The notes under the pieces are model-generated. The model worked only from the letters and a program-made list of their open reading frames with translations, was not told the DNA's origin and ran no database searches. From Sphingomicrobium sp. (lineage in GTDB: Bacteria > Pseudomonadota > Alphaproteobacteria > Sphingomonadales > Sphingomonadaceae), in contig DATCMI010000001.1 of assembly GCA_036563485.1 (NCBI GenBank), positions 1,675,501 to 1,739,500 on the forward strand: DNA of 64,000 bases, read 5' to 3'. The position numbers and the translations under genes are program-made. Numbering within the stretch: the first letter of the stretch is position 1; each line of letters opens with the position of its first letter. Positions 53,101 through 62,275 of this stretch are shown here, piece after piece.

Positions 53101-54576
53101 ATGCCTCAGGAACAGCAGCGGACGCTCGAGCAGCTCTTCAGCCAGGAGCCGGACCGGCTCAGCCGCCTCAGCTTCGATGTCGGCGGAATTCATTTCGACT
53201 GGGCCAAGACTCACCTGGACGGCGAGCTGATCGCCGAGTTCACGGGCCGCGCCGAGCGGATGGGCTTCGACGCCGCGCGCGAGGCGCTGTTTGCCGGCGA
53301 GATCGTCAACCCGAGCGAAGGGCGGCCCGCCACCCATGTCGCGGAACGCGGCAGCGGCGCGCCGGAGGACGTGGATCTCGCGACAGCACGACGGCAGCGG
53401 ATGCGCGCGCTTGTCGACGCAATTGAAGGCGGCGCGTTCGGGCAGCTGACGGGCATCCTCCACATCGGCATCGGCGGTTCGGTGCTCGGCCCGGCATTGC
53501 TCGTCGACGCGCTTGGCAGGCGGCGGTCGACCCTCAATGTTCGCTTCCTGTCGAACATCGATGGCGCCGCGTTCGACGAGGCGGTGGAGCCGCTCGACCC
53601 GGCAACGACGCTCGTGGTCGTTGCATCGAAGACTTTTTCGACCCTCGAGAGCCTCACGAACCTGGAAGCCGCGCGGCAATGGCTGCGCGACGCAGGCGTG
53701 GCCGATCCTGACGGGCAGATAATCGCCTTGACCGCCAAGCCCGAGGCAGCGCTCGATCAGGGCGTCGACGAGAGCCGCATCCTCCAGTTCGGCGAGGGCG
53801 TCGGCGGCCGCTATTCCCTGTGGAGCTCGGTCGGACTGAGCGCGGCCCTTGCGCTCGGCTGGGACGCGTTCGAGGAGCTGCTGGAAGGCGCTGCCGAAAT
53901 GGACCGCCACTTCCGCTTCGCCGAACCAGCGGAGAATGTCCCGCTGATCGCGGCTTTCGCCGACCGGCTCTACGTCGAGCGCTTCGGCTGTCAGACGCGT
54001 GCGGTCTTCGCCTATGACGAGCGGCTGCGGCTCTTGCCCTTCTATCTCCAGCAGCTGGAGATGGAATCGAACGGCAAGTCCGTGACGACGGACGGCAAGA
54101 TACCCGAGTTTCCGACAGCGCCCGTCACCTGGGGCGGGACCGGCACCGACGCGCAGCATGCCGTTTTCCAGTTGCTCCATCAGGGCACGATCGTCGCGCC
54201 CGTAGAGTTCGTGGCAGTGACCGAAGACGACGACGCGCAGGACCCGGAGCATCACCGCATGTTGCTGCTCAACGCCTTTGCGCAGGGCGCGGCGCTGATG
54301 GCCGGGCGCAAGAGCGACGATCCGCAGCGCAGCTATGCAGGCAATCGCCCGAGCGCGACGATCCTCCTCGAGCGGCTGGACGCGCGGGCGCTCGGTGCGC
54401 TGATCTCTTTCTACGAGCACCGGACTTTCGCCAACGCCGTGCTGCTCGGCATCAACCCGTTCGACCAGTTCGGGGTCGAGCTTGGCAAGGACATCGCGCG
54501 GCAGCTTGCGGAGGGTGCGGACGGAGCGTCGCTCGACCCCTCCACGCGCGCGCTCATGGAAAGGGCTGGCGTCTGA
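53101..54576 (+). CDS. pgi: Glucose-6-phosphate isomerase
   Basis: The 491-residue enzyme has the SIS-type signatures GIGGSVLGPALLVDAL, VASKTFSTLESLTN, GGRYSLWSSVGLS and GTGTDAQHAVFQLLHQG. It interconverts glucose-6-phosphate and fructose-6-phosphate. It is a little shorter than enteric enzymes. The ATG at 53101 was chosen by family start; upstream in-frame codons overlap the lepB promoter side. Its TGA overlaps the ATG of gor by one base. Confidence 0.94.
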   Translation: MPQEQQRTLEQLFSQEPDRLSRLSFDVGGIHFDWAKTHLDGELIAEFTGRAERMGFDAAREALFAGEIVNPSEGRPATHVAERGSGAPEDVDLATARRQRMRALVDAIEGGAFGQLTGILHIGIGGSVLGPALLVDALGRRRSTLNVRFLSNIDGAAFDEAVEPLDPATTLVVVASKTFSTLESLTNLEAARQWLRDAGVADPDGQIIALTAKPEAALDQGVDESRILQFGEGVGGRYSLWSSVGLSAALALGWDAFEELLEGAAEMDRHFRFAEPAENVPLIAAFADRLYVERFGCQTRAVFAYDERLRLLPFYLQQLEMESNGKSVTTDGKIPEFPTAPVTWGGTGTDAQHAVFQLLHQGTIVAPVEFVAVTEDDDAQDPEHHRMLLLNAFAQGAALMAGRKSDDPQRSYAGNRPSATILLERLDARALGALISFYEHRTFANAVLLGINPFDQFGVELGKDIARQLAEGADGASLDPSTRALMERAGV

Positions 54577-55913
54577 TGGCCGACTTCGACCTGTTCGTAA
54601 TTGGTGCCGGTTCCGGCGGCGTGCGCGCCTCGCGCATCGCGTCGGGCTATGGCGCGCGCGTCGCCATTGCCGAGGAATATAAAGTCGGCGGCACCTGCGT
54701 CATCCGCGGCTGCGTGCCGAAGAAGCTGCTCGTCTACGGCGCCCACTTCGCCGAGGATCTGAACGACGCGGCGATGTTCGGCTGGGACGTTCCGGAGAAA
54801 CGATTCGACTGGCCGGTGCTGCGCGACAATGTGCTCGCCGAAGTCTGCCGGCTCGAAGAGGCCTATACCGGCACGCTGACCAATCACGACGTGACGATCT
54901 TCCACGAGCGGGCGGTGGTTACCGGCCCGAACTCGGTGCGGCTCGCGAGCGGGAAGGAAGTCACGGCGGACAAGATCCTGATCGCGACCGGGGCGCGTCC
55001 GGTGATGCCGGACCTCGAGGGCGTCGAGCATGCGATCAGCTCGAACGACGTGTTTCACCTCGAAGAGCTTCCGAAGCGGATCGTGATCGTCGGCGGCGGC
55101 TATATCGCCAACGAATTCGCCGGCGTGTTCAACGAGTTCGGCAGCCATGTCACCCTGGTCAACCGGACTGACGTTCTGCTGCGCCACTACGACCAGCAGA
55201 TCGTCGACCGGCTGATGCAGATCAGCGTCCGCAAGGGCATCGACTTCAAGTTCAACGCGATGATCAACCGCATCGAGCACCGCGACGGCGGCCTCCATGT
55301 TTCAATGACCGGTTGCGACGACCTTCAGGCCGACCAGGTGCTGTTCGCGACGGGCCGCCGGCCCAACGTCGAAGGCTTGGGTCTAGGGGATGTCGGCGTG
55401 GAAATCGCCGACCGCGGCAAGATCAAGGTCGATGAGCACAACCGCACCTCCGTGCCTTCGATCTTCGCGATCGGCGACGTCACGGACCGCGTGCAGCTGA
55501 CGCCGATCGCGATCCGCGAAGGCCATGCGTTCGCCGACAATTTCTTCGGCAACAAGCCGACCCGCGTGGATTACGGCTGCATTCCCTCCGCAGTGTTCAG
55601 CCATCCGCCGCTGGCCGGGGTCGGGCTTACCGAAGGGGCGGCGCGCAACAAGCTGGGCGCGGTGAAGACCTATACGTCCGACTTCCGGGCGATGAAGAAT
55701 GTGCTCGCCGGCCGCAACGAGCGGTCGCTCTACAAGATCGTTGTCGACGAGGGCACCGATGAGGTCGTCGGGATCCACATGATCGGTCCCGACGCGCCGG
55801 AGATCCTCCAGGCGGCGGCGATCGCCGTGAAGGCAAAGCTCAAGAAGAAGGACTTCGACGACACGGTTGCGCTGCACCCGACCATGGCCGAAGAGCTAGT
55901 GCTGATGCGCTAA
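54576..55913 (+). CDS. gor: Glutathione-disulfide reductase
   Basis: The 445-residue flavoprotein has FVIGAGSGGVRASR for FAD binding and the redox-active pair Cys41/Cys46 in GGTCVIRGCVPKK. VIVGGGYIANEFA binds NADPH and the C-terminal HPT segment supplies the catalytic His-Glu. It keeps glutathione reduced. Coupled to pgi, which feeds the pentose phosphate supply of NADPH. Confidence 0.92.
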   Translation: MADFDLFVIGAGSGGVRASRIASGYGARVAIAEEYKVGGTCVIRGCVPKKLLVYGAHFAEDLNDAAMFGWDVPEKRFDWPVLRDNVLAEVCRLEEAYTGTLTNHDVTIFHERAVVTGPNSVRLASGKEVTADKILIATGARPVMPDLEGVEHAISSNDVFHLEELPKRIVIVGGGYIANEFAGVFNEFGSHVTLVNRTDVLLRHYDQQIVDRLMQISVRKGIDFKFNAMINRIEHRDGGLHVSMTGCDDLQADQVLFATGRRPNVEGLGLGDVGVEIADRGKIKVDEHNRTSVPSIFAIGDVTDRVQLTPIAIREGHAFADNFFGNKPTRVDYGCIPSAVFSHPPLAGVGLTEGAARNKLGAVKTYTSDFRAMKNVLAGRNERSLYKIVVDEGTDEVVGIHMIGPDAPEILQAAAIAVKAKLKKKDFDDTVALHPTMAEELVLMR

Positions 55914-55927
55914 GCCGGAGGGGTTGT

Positions 55928-57511
55928 TTGAGCGACGCGATTGTCATTGGCGCAGGCCATAACGGCCTGACCTGCGCTTATTATCTTGCGAAGAAGGGGA
56001 TGAAGGTCACGGTGCTGGAGGCGGCCGGCACCGTCGGCGGCGCGGCGGTCACCGACGAGTTCCTGCCCGGCTTCCGCAACAGCGCGGCCAGCTACACGGT
56101 CAGCTTGCTGCAGCCGAAGGTCATCCGGGACATGCAGCTGGAGCGGCACGGGTTGAAAGTCGTGCTGCGCAAGACCGACAATTTCCTGCCGGGCGATGGC
56201 GATTATCTGCTCGCCGGACGCAACGGGCTGACGCGCAAGGAGATTGCGCGCCACCACAAGCCCGACGCCGAGGCCTATGACCGCTATGTCGGGGAACTCG
56301 AAACCGTCGTGCGGCTGCTCAAGAAATGGCTGCTTCGCGCGCCGCCGAATGTCGGGCGGCGGGCAAGCGCGATCCCGAAGCTGCTGAGCCTCGGGCGCGA
56401 CATGGCCGGCCTGTCCGTCGAAGAAACCCGGATCGTCCATGACTTCGCCGTGCGGAGCGCGTCGGACATCCTCGATCGCCATTTCCGAAGCGATCTCACC
56501 AAGGCTTTGTTCGGCTTCGACGGCGTCGTCGGCAATTTCGCCTCGCCGGAAACGCCTGGCACCGCTTACGTGCTGCTCCACCACCTGTTCGGCGAGGCTG
56601 CAGGGGTTCCCGGCGCCTGGGGGCATGCGATCGGCGGCATGGGGTCGATCACGCAAGCCATGGCGCGGGCGTGCCGCGAAGCGGGAGTCGATATCGTGCT
56701 CGGCACGCCGGCCGAGGAGATCATCGTCGACGGCGGGCGCGCGGTCGGTGTCGTTGCCGGCGGGAAGGCGTGGCGGGCGAGCAGCGTCGTTGCGGGGATC
56801 AATCCCAAGCTGCTGTTCGACCGGCTCGTACCTGACGGGGCAGTCGACGCGGATGTCGCCGCACGAATGAACGGCTGGAAGTGCGAGAGCGCCACTTTTC
56901 GCATGAATGTCGCTTTGTCCGAGCTGCCGAAGTTCACGGTGCTGCCGAAGAAGGGCAATCACTTGACTGCGGGCATCATCATGGCGCCGAGCCTCGGCTA
57001 CATGCATCGCGCCTATCTCGACGCGGCGGTGAACGGCTGGGCAAAGCAGCCGATCATAGAAATGCTGATCCCTTCGACGCTGGACTCGACGCTTGCGCCC
57101 AAGGGGCAGCATGTCGCCAGCTTGTTCTGCCAGCATTTCCGCTACGACCTCGGGCCGAAGCGCAGTTGGGACAAGGAACGCGAGAAGGCTGCCGATCAGA
57201 TCATCGCCACAGTCGACGCCCACGCGCCCGGCTTCGCCAAGTCGGTAATCGGGCGGCAGATCCATTCGCCGCTAGACCTCGAGCGCCGGTTCGGGCTGAT
57301 CGGCGGCGACATCTTCCACGGCAAGATGGGGCTCGACCAATTGTTCAGCGCGCGGCCGATGATCGGCGCCGCGGACTACCGCATGCCGTTGAAGGGCCTG
57401 TACCTGTGCGGATCGGGCGCTCACCCGGGCGGCGGGGTTACAGGCGCGCCGGGCCATAATGCTGCGCAGGCGATCCTGTCCGACCGCCGCTTCTGGAAGA
57501 GGCGGCATTGA
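55928..57511 (+). CDS. FAD-dependent oxidoreductase, phytoene desaturase-like (PYROXD2 type)
   Basis: The 527-residue protein opens with the dinucleotide-binding motif IVIGAGHNGLTCAYYLAKKG and ends with GLYLCGSGAHPGGGVTGAPGHNA, the FAD-binding C-terminal motif of CrtI-like oxidoreductases. The middle part fits the PYROXD2-like group rather than carotenoid enzymes; the substrate is unknown. TTG start with GGAGGGG upstream. The next gene overlaps its stop by 4 bp. Confidence 0.85.
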   Translation: MSDAIVIGAGHNGLTCAYYLAKKGMKVTVLEAAGTVGGAAVTDEFLPGFRNSAASYTVSLLQPKVIRDMQLERHGLKVVLRKTDNFLPGDGDYLLAGRNGLTRKEIARHHKPDAEAYDRYVGELETVVRLLKKWLLRAPPNVGRRASAIPKLLSLGRDMAGLSVEETRIVHDFAVRSASDILDRHFRSDLTKALFGFDGVVGNFASPETPGTAYVLLHHLFGEAAGVPGAWGHAIGGMGSITQAMARACREAGVDIVLGTPAEEIIVDGGRAVGVVAGGKAWRASSVVAGINPKLLFDRLVPDGAVDADVAARMNGWKCESATFRMNVALSELPKFTVLPKKGNHLTAGIIMAPSLGYMHRAYLDAAVNGWAKQPIIEMLIPSTLDSTLAPKGQHVASLFCQHFRYDLGPKRSWDKEREKAADQIIATVDAHAPGFAKSVIGRQIHSPLDLERRFGLIGGDIFHGKMGLDQLFSARPMIGAADYRMPLKGLYLCGSGAHPGGGVTGAPGHNAAQAILSDRRFWKRRH

Positions 57512-58707
57512 GGCCGCTCGAAGGCATCAAGGTCCTCGACCTCAGCCGCGTGCTTGCGGGCCCGTGGTGCACGCAACTGCTTGCCGACCTGGGCGCGGAG
57601 GTCACCAAGATCGAGCGGCCTGGCGTGGGCGACGACACACGGCACTGGGGTCCGCCGTGGCACGGCGAAGGCGACGAGCGCGTCGCCGCATATTTCCTGA
57701 GCTGCAACCGCGGAAAGAAGTCCGCCGCCATCGATTTCGCCCGCCCTGAGGGCGCGGCGCTGGTGCGGCAGCTCGCCGCCGAAGCGGACGTTGTCGTCGA
57801 GAATTTCAAGGTCGGCGGGCTCGAGAAGTTCGGGCTCGACGCCAAGTCGCTGCGCGCCGCCAACCCGCGGCTCATCTATGCGTCGATCACGGGCTTTGGG
57901 CAGGACGGCCCGTACGCCGAGCGTGCCGGCTACGATTACATCATCCAGGGCATGGGCGGGCTGATGAGCATCACCGGCCTGCCTGACGGCGAACCTGGTG
58001 GCGGTCCGATGCGTGTCGGCGTTGCCGTCGTCGACCTGTTCACCGGGCTTTACACGACCGTGTCGATCCTTGCGGCACTCTACGCGCACGAGAAGAGCGG
58101 GCAGGGCGCGCATATCGACATGGCGCTGTTCGACACGCAGCTGGCGATGCTCGCCAACCAGGCGTCCAATGCGCTGATTTCGGGCAAGGACCCGGTGCGG
58201 CAGGGCGTGACGCATCCCAATATCGTCCCGTACCAGCCGTTCGAAGCAGCCGACCAGCCGATCATCATCGCCATCGGCAACGACCGCCAGTTCGCGCGGC
58301 TGGCGGGAATTTGCGGCCATGCGGAATGGACGGAGGACGAGCGGTTCGCGTCGAACGGCGCACGCGTCGCCAACCGGGAGGCGATGGTTGCCCTCGTCGC
58401 GGAGGTCATCCGCAGCAAGCCGGCCGCCGACTGGCTCGAACAGCTCGAAGCCGCCGGCATCCCCGCCGGTCCAATCAATCGCATCAGCCAAGCCCTGAGC
58501 GACGTGCAGGCGCAGCACCGCCAGATGGTGCGGACGATGGCGGGAATCCCGATGGTTGGCTCGCCCGTGCGGATCGACGGTGAGCGGGCGGACAGCGACC
58601 TTCCGCCGCCCGCGCTGGGGGAACATACGGGCGAAGTGATTGCGCGCCTGGGGCTTAGCGCGGCCGAAGTTGAGCAGCTGAGGTCCGCAGGCGTGGTCGG
58701 CGGCTAG
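57508..58707 (+). CDS. CaiB/BaiF family CoA-transferase
   Basis: The 399-residue class III CoA-transferase has PLEGIKVLDLSRVLAGPWC at the N-terminus, VVVENFKVGGLEKFGLD and the GQDGPYAERAGYDYIIQ segment, all family-typical. It moves CoA between carboxylic acids; the substrates are unknown. The TTG start overlaps the preceding stop. Last gene of the pgi-gor-oxidoreductase-transferase operon. Confidence 0.88.
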   Translation: MRPLEGIKVLDLSRVLAGPWCTQLLADLGAEVTKIERPGVGDDTRHWGPPWHGEGDERVAAYFLSCNRGKKSAAIDFARPEGAALVRQLAAEADVVVENFKVGGLEKFGLDAKSLRAANPRLIYASITGFGQDGPYAERAGYDYIIQGMGGLMSITGLPDGEPGGGPMRVGVAVVDLFTGLYTTVSILAALYAHEKSGQGAHIDMALFDTQLAMLANQASNALISGKDPVRQGVTHPNIVPYQPFEAADQPIIIAIGNDRQFARLAGICGHAEWTEDERFASNGARVANREAMVALVAEVIRSKPAADWLEQLEAAGIPAGPINRISQALSDVQAQHRQMVRTMAGIPMVGSPVRIDGERADSDLPPPALGEHTGEVIARLGLSAAEVEQLRSAGVVGG

Positions 58708-58719
58708 CGCCGCCGCTGC

Positions 58720-59400
58720 TTACTTCTTCGCGGGAGCGCTCGCGCTTTCGATCAGGAGATCGAGCTGCTTCTGGCAGCCGTTCTCGATCAGCACCTTGGC
58801 CGCGCCCATCAGGTCGGATGGCGGCGTAGCGACGAGGACGACATCCAGGCTGCTCGTCTCGCCCGTGCCCTGCCATTCGACCTGGTAGCTGGCGCCGGCC
58901 TTGACCGGCAGCGCCGCCGGCCATGCAGCGAGTGCCTTGCCGGCGGCCCAGCTGAGCTTTTGCGACGTGCCGTCGGCGGCGCGAATCGTCACCGTCGCGT
59001 CGGCCTCGCTGTCCGGACGCCAGAGGTTGAGCTTTGCGGGATTGCTGACGCAGACTTTGCCGCCGCTGACATCCACGTCCCAGATGCTGGGGTTGTGCGC
59101 GACTTCGGCCGCCCGGAGCGCCCCGAAGCGGCCGCGCTTGCCGGAAGCGGTCGCAAGGCTGACCTGGCCGGCATCGAAATTGCCCGGGCCGCGCAGCGTC
59201 TGTGCAGCGCTCGGGCCGAGGAGGGTGACGACGTCCCCGCCGCGGAGAGTAATCTTGGCGCTCGGCGGCAGGGTCTTCCCGGGCGGGTAAGCCTTGGCCG
59301 AGGGTCCGAGCGACTTCACGACGACGACATTCGCCAGCGCTGCCGTCGAACCGAGCGCCAGCGCAAGCGCCGCGCCGCACAGCATCGTCTTCCTACCCAT
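58720..59400 (-). CDS. Exported protein of unknown function
   Basis: The 226-residue product has a signal peptide (cleavage near ALA-NV, residue 23) and a periplasmic part with beta-rich features. The pattern VVVKSLGPSAKAYPPGKTL recalls FecR-like or DUF-type proteins, but I cannot assign a family. Two cysteines (VCVSN and NGCQKQ). Monocistronic. It is convergent with the CoA-transferase gene. Confidence 0.7.
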   Translation of the reverse strand: MGRKTMLCGAALALALGSTAALANVVVVKSLGPSAKAYPPGKTLPPSAKITLRGGDVVTLLGPSAAQTLRGPGNFDAGQVSLATASGKRGRFGALRAAEVAHNPSIWDVDVSGGKVCVSNPAKLNLWRPDSEADATVTIRAADGTSQKLSWAAGKALAAWPAALPVKAGASYQVEWQGTGETSSLDVVLVATPPSDLMGAAKVLIENGCQKQLDLLIESASAPAKK

Positions 59401-59541
59401 GGCCTACTCCTTGCCGCGATCGCAGCGGCAGGGTCGAGGCGGGGCCGGTGAGCGGCGGCGAGTCGAACCTGGGGCTGCGCGAGGGAAATTATTCTTTAGT
59501 TTGAATGCGGTCAATCAAGCGGGAGCAAACCACCGCGCGGT

Positions 59542-61461
59542 TCAGGCCGTCTTCGGCCGGCGCTTGGCCGCGGTGCCGGCGAGCGTGTCCTCGATGGCGC
59601 CGATCCGCCGCTGCGTGTCGGCGATCAGGTCGGCGAGTTCAGCCTCCTTGGCCTCGCGCTTGATGACGGTGCGGATCGCGCGGGCGATGCTTTCGCACAC
59701 CTCGCCGAGCGCCTTCTGCTCCTCCCGGCTCGGGATCGATCCGTCGGGCCGCGGGCCGACGAGCAGGACGCCGATCGGCTCTTCCCGGTCGGAACTCGGA
59801 ACGAGCGGCAAGCGGATCGGGAAGGTGCGATCGGCAGGCTCGCAGATGTCGCTCTTATAATCGACCGCAGGAGCGCTCTGCCGCCACGCTTCGACCTCCT
59901 CGACGGTGAGCCCATGCGCGGTGGCGATCTTGCCGTTGACGATCGCCGCGCCACGGATGGACCGCACGCCGTTGCCGATCCGCTCGAGAATCTCGTGCAG
60001 CATCTCATCGAGCGATGCGGTCTCGCGCATGTCGCGGACCGTCTCGGGCAGATCGTTGCGAAGCAGGAAGAGGTTCTTCTGGAAGCGCTTTTCCGACCAG
60101 GATTGGACGCGTTCCTGGATCGGATTGACCATGATCGTCGCGAGTGCCGCGGCGAAGATGATCGGGCCTTCGCTGTTCGTATTGCCGGAGTAATTATAGA
60201 CGATCTGCTTCAGCGCGTCGCCGGCAGCCGCGAAGATGGCGGCGACGCCCAGGGTCACGACGGCGAAATTGACAGACCGGCCAATGACGACTTCCGCATC
60301 GTACAAACGGTAGCGAAGCAGCGCGACGAGCAGTCCGACCTGAAGGAACAGGGCTGCAAGGGCGAAGCTGATGCCTGCGGCAACCTCGACAAGAAGCTGG
60401 TGGCCGAGGGTGTCCATCGTCCACTTGAAGTAATCGAGACCGATCGAGAGGCAGCGCAGCAGCGCATAGGCGCTGATCCCGAACAGGGCCCAGCGGATCT
60501 GCTGTCGCTGGTCGCTCGACGCCGTGTTCTGAAGGCGGCGGATCATCATCAGGACGCCGAGGATCATGAAGGCGACGAAGACCGCCTGATACAGCTGTCC
60601 CTGAAGGAACATCATGAACGGCAGGCAAGCCATCAGGATGACCACGCGCCACGACAAATTGCCGTGCGGGAACAGCAGGATGCCGGCGAGCAGCAGGATA
60701 TTGCCGAGGTCGAACAGCGCGACGTTGAGCCCCCTCGGCGCGCCGATGTTGGCGAGGAAGGCGGACGAGGGCTGTTCAGCGCCGATGCTGAGCAGGACCG
60801 CAAGCGACAGGATCGAGCTGACCACGTCGCGGGCATTGCGGCGGTGAAGCAGCCAGGCGGCAAGCAGCAGGAACGGATAGAAGAGCAGCTGCAGCGTATC
60901 GATGAAGCTCAGCAGCTTTGGCGAGATGCCGCGTTCCCTCGCGCCATTGTCGATATGCTGCTCACCGGTGGTGACCGTGACGTCGCGGATTTTCCCGTCC
61001 GGGCCGCGAATTGTCAGCGGGACTTCGGAGACGTCCGTCCCGAACAGCACATTGCCCATTGCGATATAGGCAGGGTCGTCGGCATGCTCGGCGAGTGCCT
61101 GTTCGTCGACCGGCATCGTGCGGGGAAGGGGCAAGCCGTAAACGGCAATGATCCGGTCGCCGGAGACGATCCCTGACCTTTCCGCTTCCGGACCGACGGG
61201 GAAGCGGACCAAGGTCGCGTCACGGGGCGATACTGCAAATCCCGCGCGGCTTCCCAACAGCAGCTGCGAGTTGTTGTCCGGCGCCGTGTAGCGCATGCGG
61301 AAACCCGCAACCGGGCCGACGATCGCGAGAATGAATGCGAGCACCCAGACAAAGGTGAAAAGCCGGTAGGTGAAGGTATTGAAGTGCGGGGTGACGGGCG
61401 GCAGCCGGAAGCGAGGCCCGGGCTGATGCTCTTTATTCGGCAAGGCAAGCTGTATCCCCAT
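59542..61461 (-). CDS. PDZ-multi-TM-GAF membrane protein, sensor-like without kinase
   Basis: The 639-residue protein has one transmembrane helix (about 30-52), then a PDZ-like periplasmic domain (VGPEAERSGIVSGDRIIAVYG near 90-110). About seven more helices (178-440) and a cytoplasmic GAF-like domain (about 470-600) with an EAELADLIADTQRR helix follow. The layout is of a membrane signal receptor, but no histidine kinase, GGDEF or phosphatase domain follows. Function unknown. It is downstream of the XpaC-like gene on the same strand, 61 bp apart. Confidence 0.7.
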   Translation of the reverse strand: MGIQLALPNKEHQPGPRFRLPPVTPHFNTFTYRLFTFVWVLAFILAIVGPVAGFRMRYTAPDNNSQLLLGSRAGFAVSPRDATLVRFPVGPEAERSGIVSGDRIIAVYGLPLPRTMPVDEQALAEHADDPAYIAMGNVLFGTDVSEVPLTIRGPDGKIRDVTVTTGEQHIDNGARERGISPKLLSFIDTLQLLFYPFLLLAAWLLHRRNARDVVSSILSLAVLLSIGAEQPSSAFLANIGAPRGLNVALFDLGNILLLAGILLFPHGNLSWRVVILMACLPFMMFLQGQLYQAVFVAFMILGVLMMIRRLQNTASSDQRQQIRWALFGISAYALLRCLSIGLDYFKWTMDTLGHQLLVEVAAGISFALAALFLQVGLLVALLRYRLYDAEVVIGRSVNFAVVTLGVAAIFAAAGDALKQIVYNYSGNTNSEGPIIFAAALATIMVNPIQERVQSWSEKRFQKNLFLLRNDLPETVRDMRETASLDEMLHEILERIGNGVRSIRGAAIVNGKIATAHGLTVEEVEAWRQSAPAVDYKSDICEPADRTFPIRLPLVPSSDREEPIGVLLVGPRPDGSIPSREEQKALGEVCESIARAIRTVIKREAKEAELADLIADTQRRIGAIEDTLAGTAAKRRPKTA

Positions 61462-61522
61462 CAGCTGCGGCCCCCGGTCACCTGCTGGTCATCATGAGCG
61501 GCGCGGCTCCGTCGCGCAATCG

Positions 61523-62275
61523 CTAAGTGTTTGGCGATTCTGAGCTCTCGACCCCTTGCTCACCGTAACGGGAGGCGATGAAGCGGCCCTGCGTTTCGAA
61601 GGCGGCGAGGTCCTGCCGGGCCAGCTGCTCGGACACTTCGTTGAGCGCGGTACGCGCCGCGGCAAGGCTTTCGACCAGCCGCTCGTCGACGGTCTTGCCT
61701 TCACCGTCCTGCTCGTTGCGGTACGACGAAGGCACGTTGCGGTAGCGGTCGACGAGGCCAGGGAGGTGGATCGACATCAACCGGCGCGCGTCCTGGGCGC
61801 GCGGATCGAGCGTGTCGACGCGCTCAAGCGTTTGGCGCAGCGGCGGGAGCGCGGCACTGATCGCATCAATCTGCGCCTGCGCCGGGGCCGGCAGAGCAGG
61901 GCGAACGCGGTAGATGTAACTGTCGAAGCGCTCGACCATTTGGCCGTTCGGCAAGTCCGGCGACGGCGCCGGCGCGCTTATCGTGCGGCGCCCTCCACGG
62001 GTCAGTATCAGGCCGCCGACGACGACGCTCACAAGCACGGCGGCAAGGAAGCCGAACATGCCGATCGGCTGGACGAAGCCGATGATCATCGCGGCAAGCC
62101 AGATGATCCCGATTGCCGACAAGGCGCCGACGATGCTTTTGCCGAAGCCGGTATTTAGCCGCTGCCGTTCACGGCGCGCGGCCTGCTGCACCGCACCGCC
62201 GCGCTGATCGAGCTGCTGCGTGACTCGATCGAAGCGCGCGATCGCCCGCTCAACCTTGTCCGTGACGTCCGTCAC
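61523..62275 (-). CDS. XpaC-like membrane protein, partner of TelA
   Basis: The 250-residue protein has an N-terminal helical part and two adjacent transmembrane helices (about 47-90). A cytoplasmic helical domain contains FDSYIYRVRPALP. Position directly after telA, with a 4-bp overlap, matches the xpaC-telA pairing known from Firmicutes. The match by sequence is weak, so the name is by context. Confidence 0.6.
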   Translation of the reverse strand: MTDVTDKVERAIARFDRVTQQLDQRGGAVQQAARRERQRLNTGFGKSIVGALSAIGIIWLAAMIIGFVQPIGMFGFLAAVLVSVVVGGLILTRGGRRTISAPAPSPDLPNGQMVERFDSYIYRVRPALPAPAQAQIDAISAALPPLRQTLERVDTLDPRAQDARRLMSIHLPGLVDRYRNVPSSYRNEQDGEGKTVDERLVESLAAARTALNEVSEQLARQDLAAFETQGRFIASRYGEQGVESSESPNT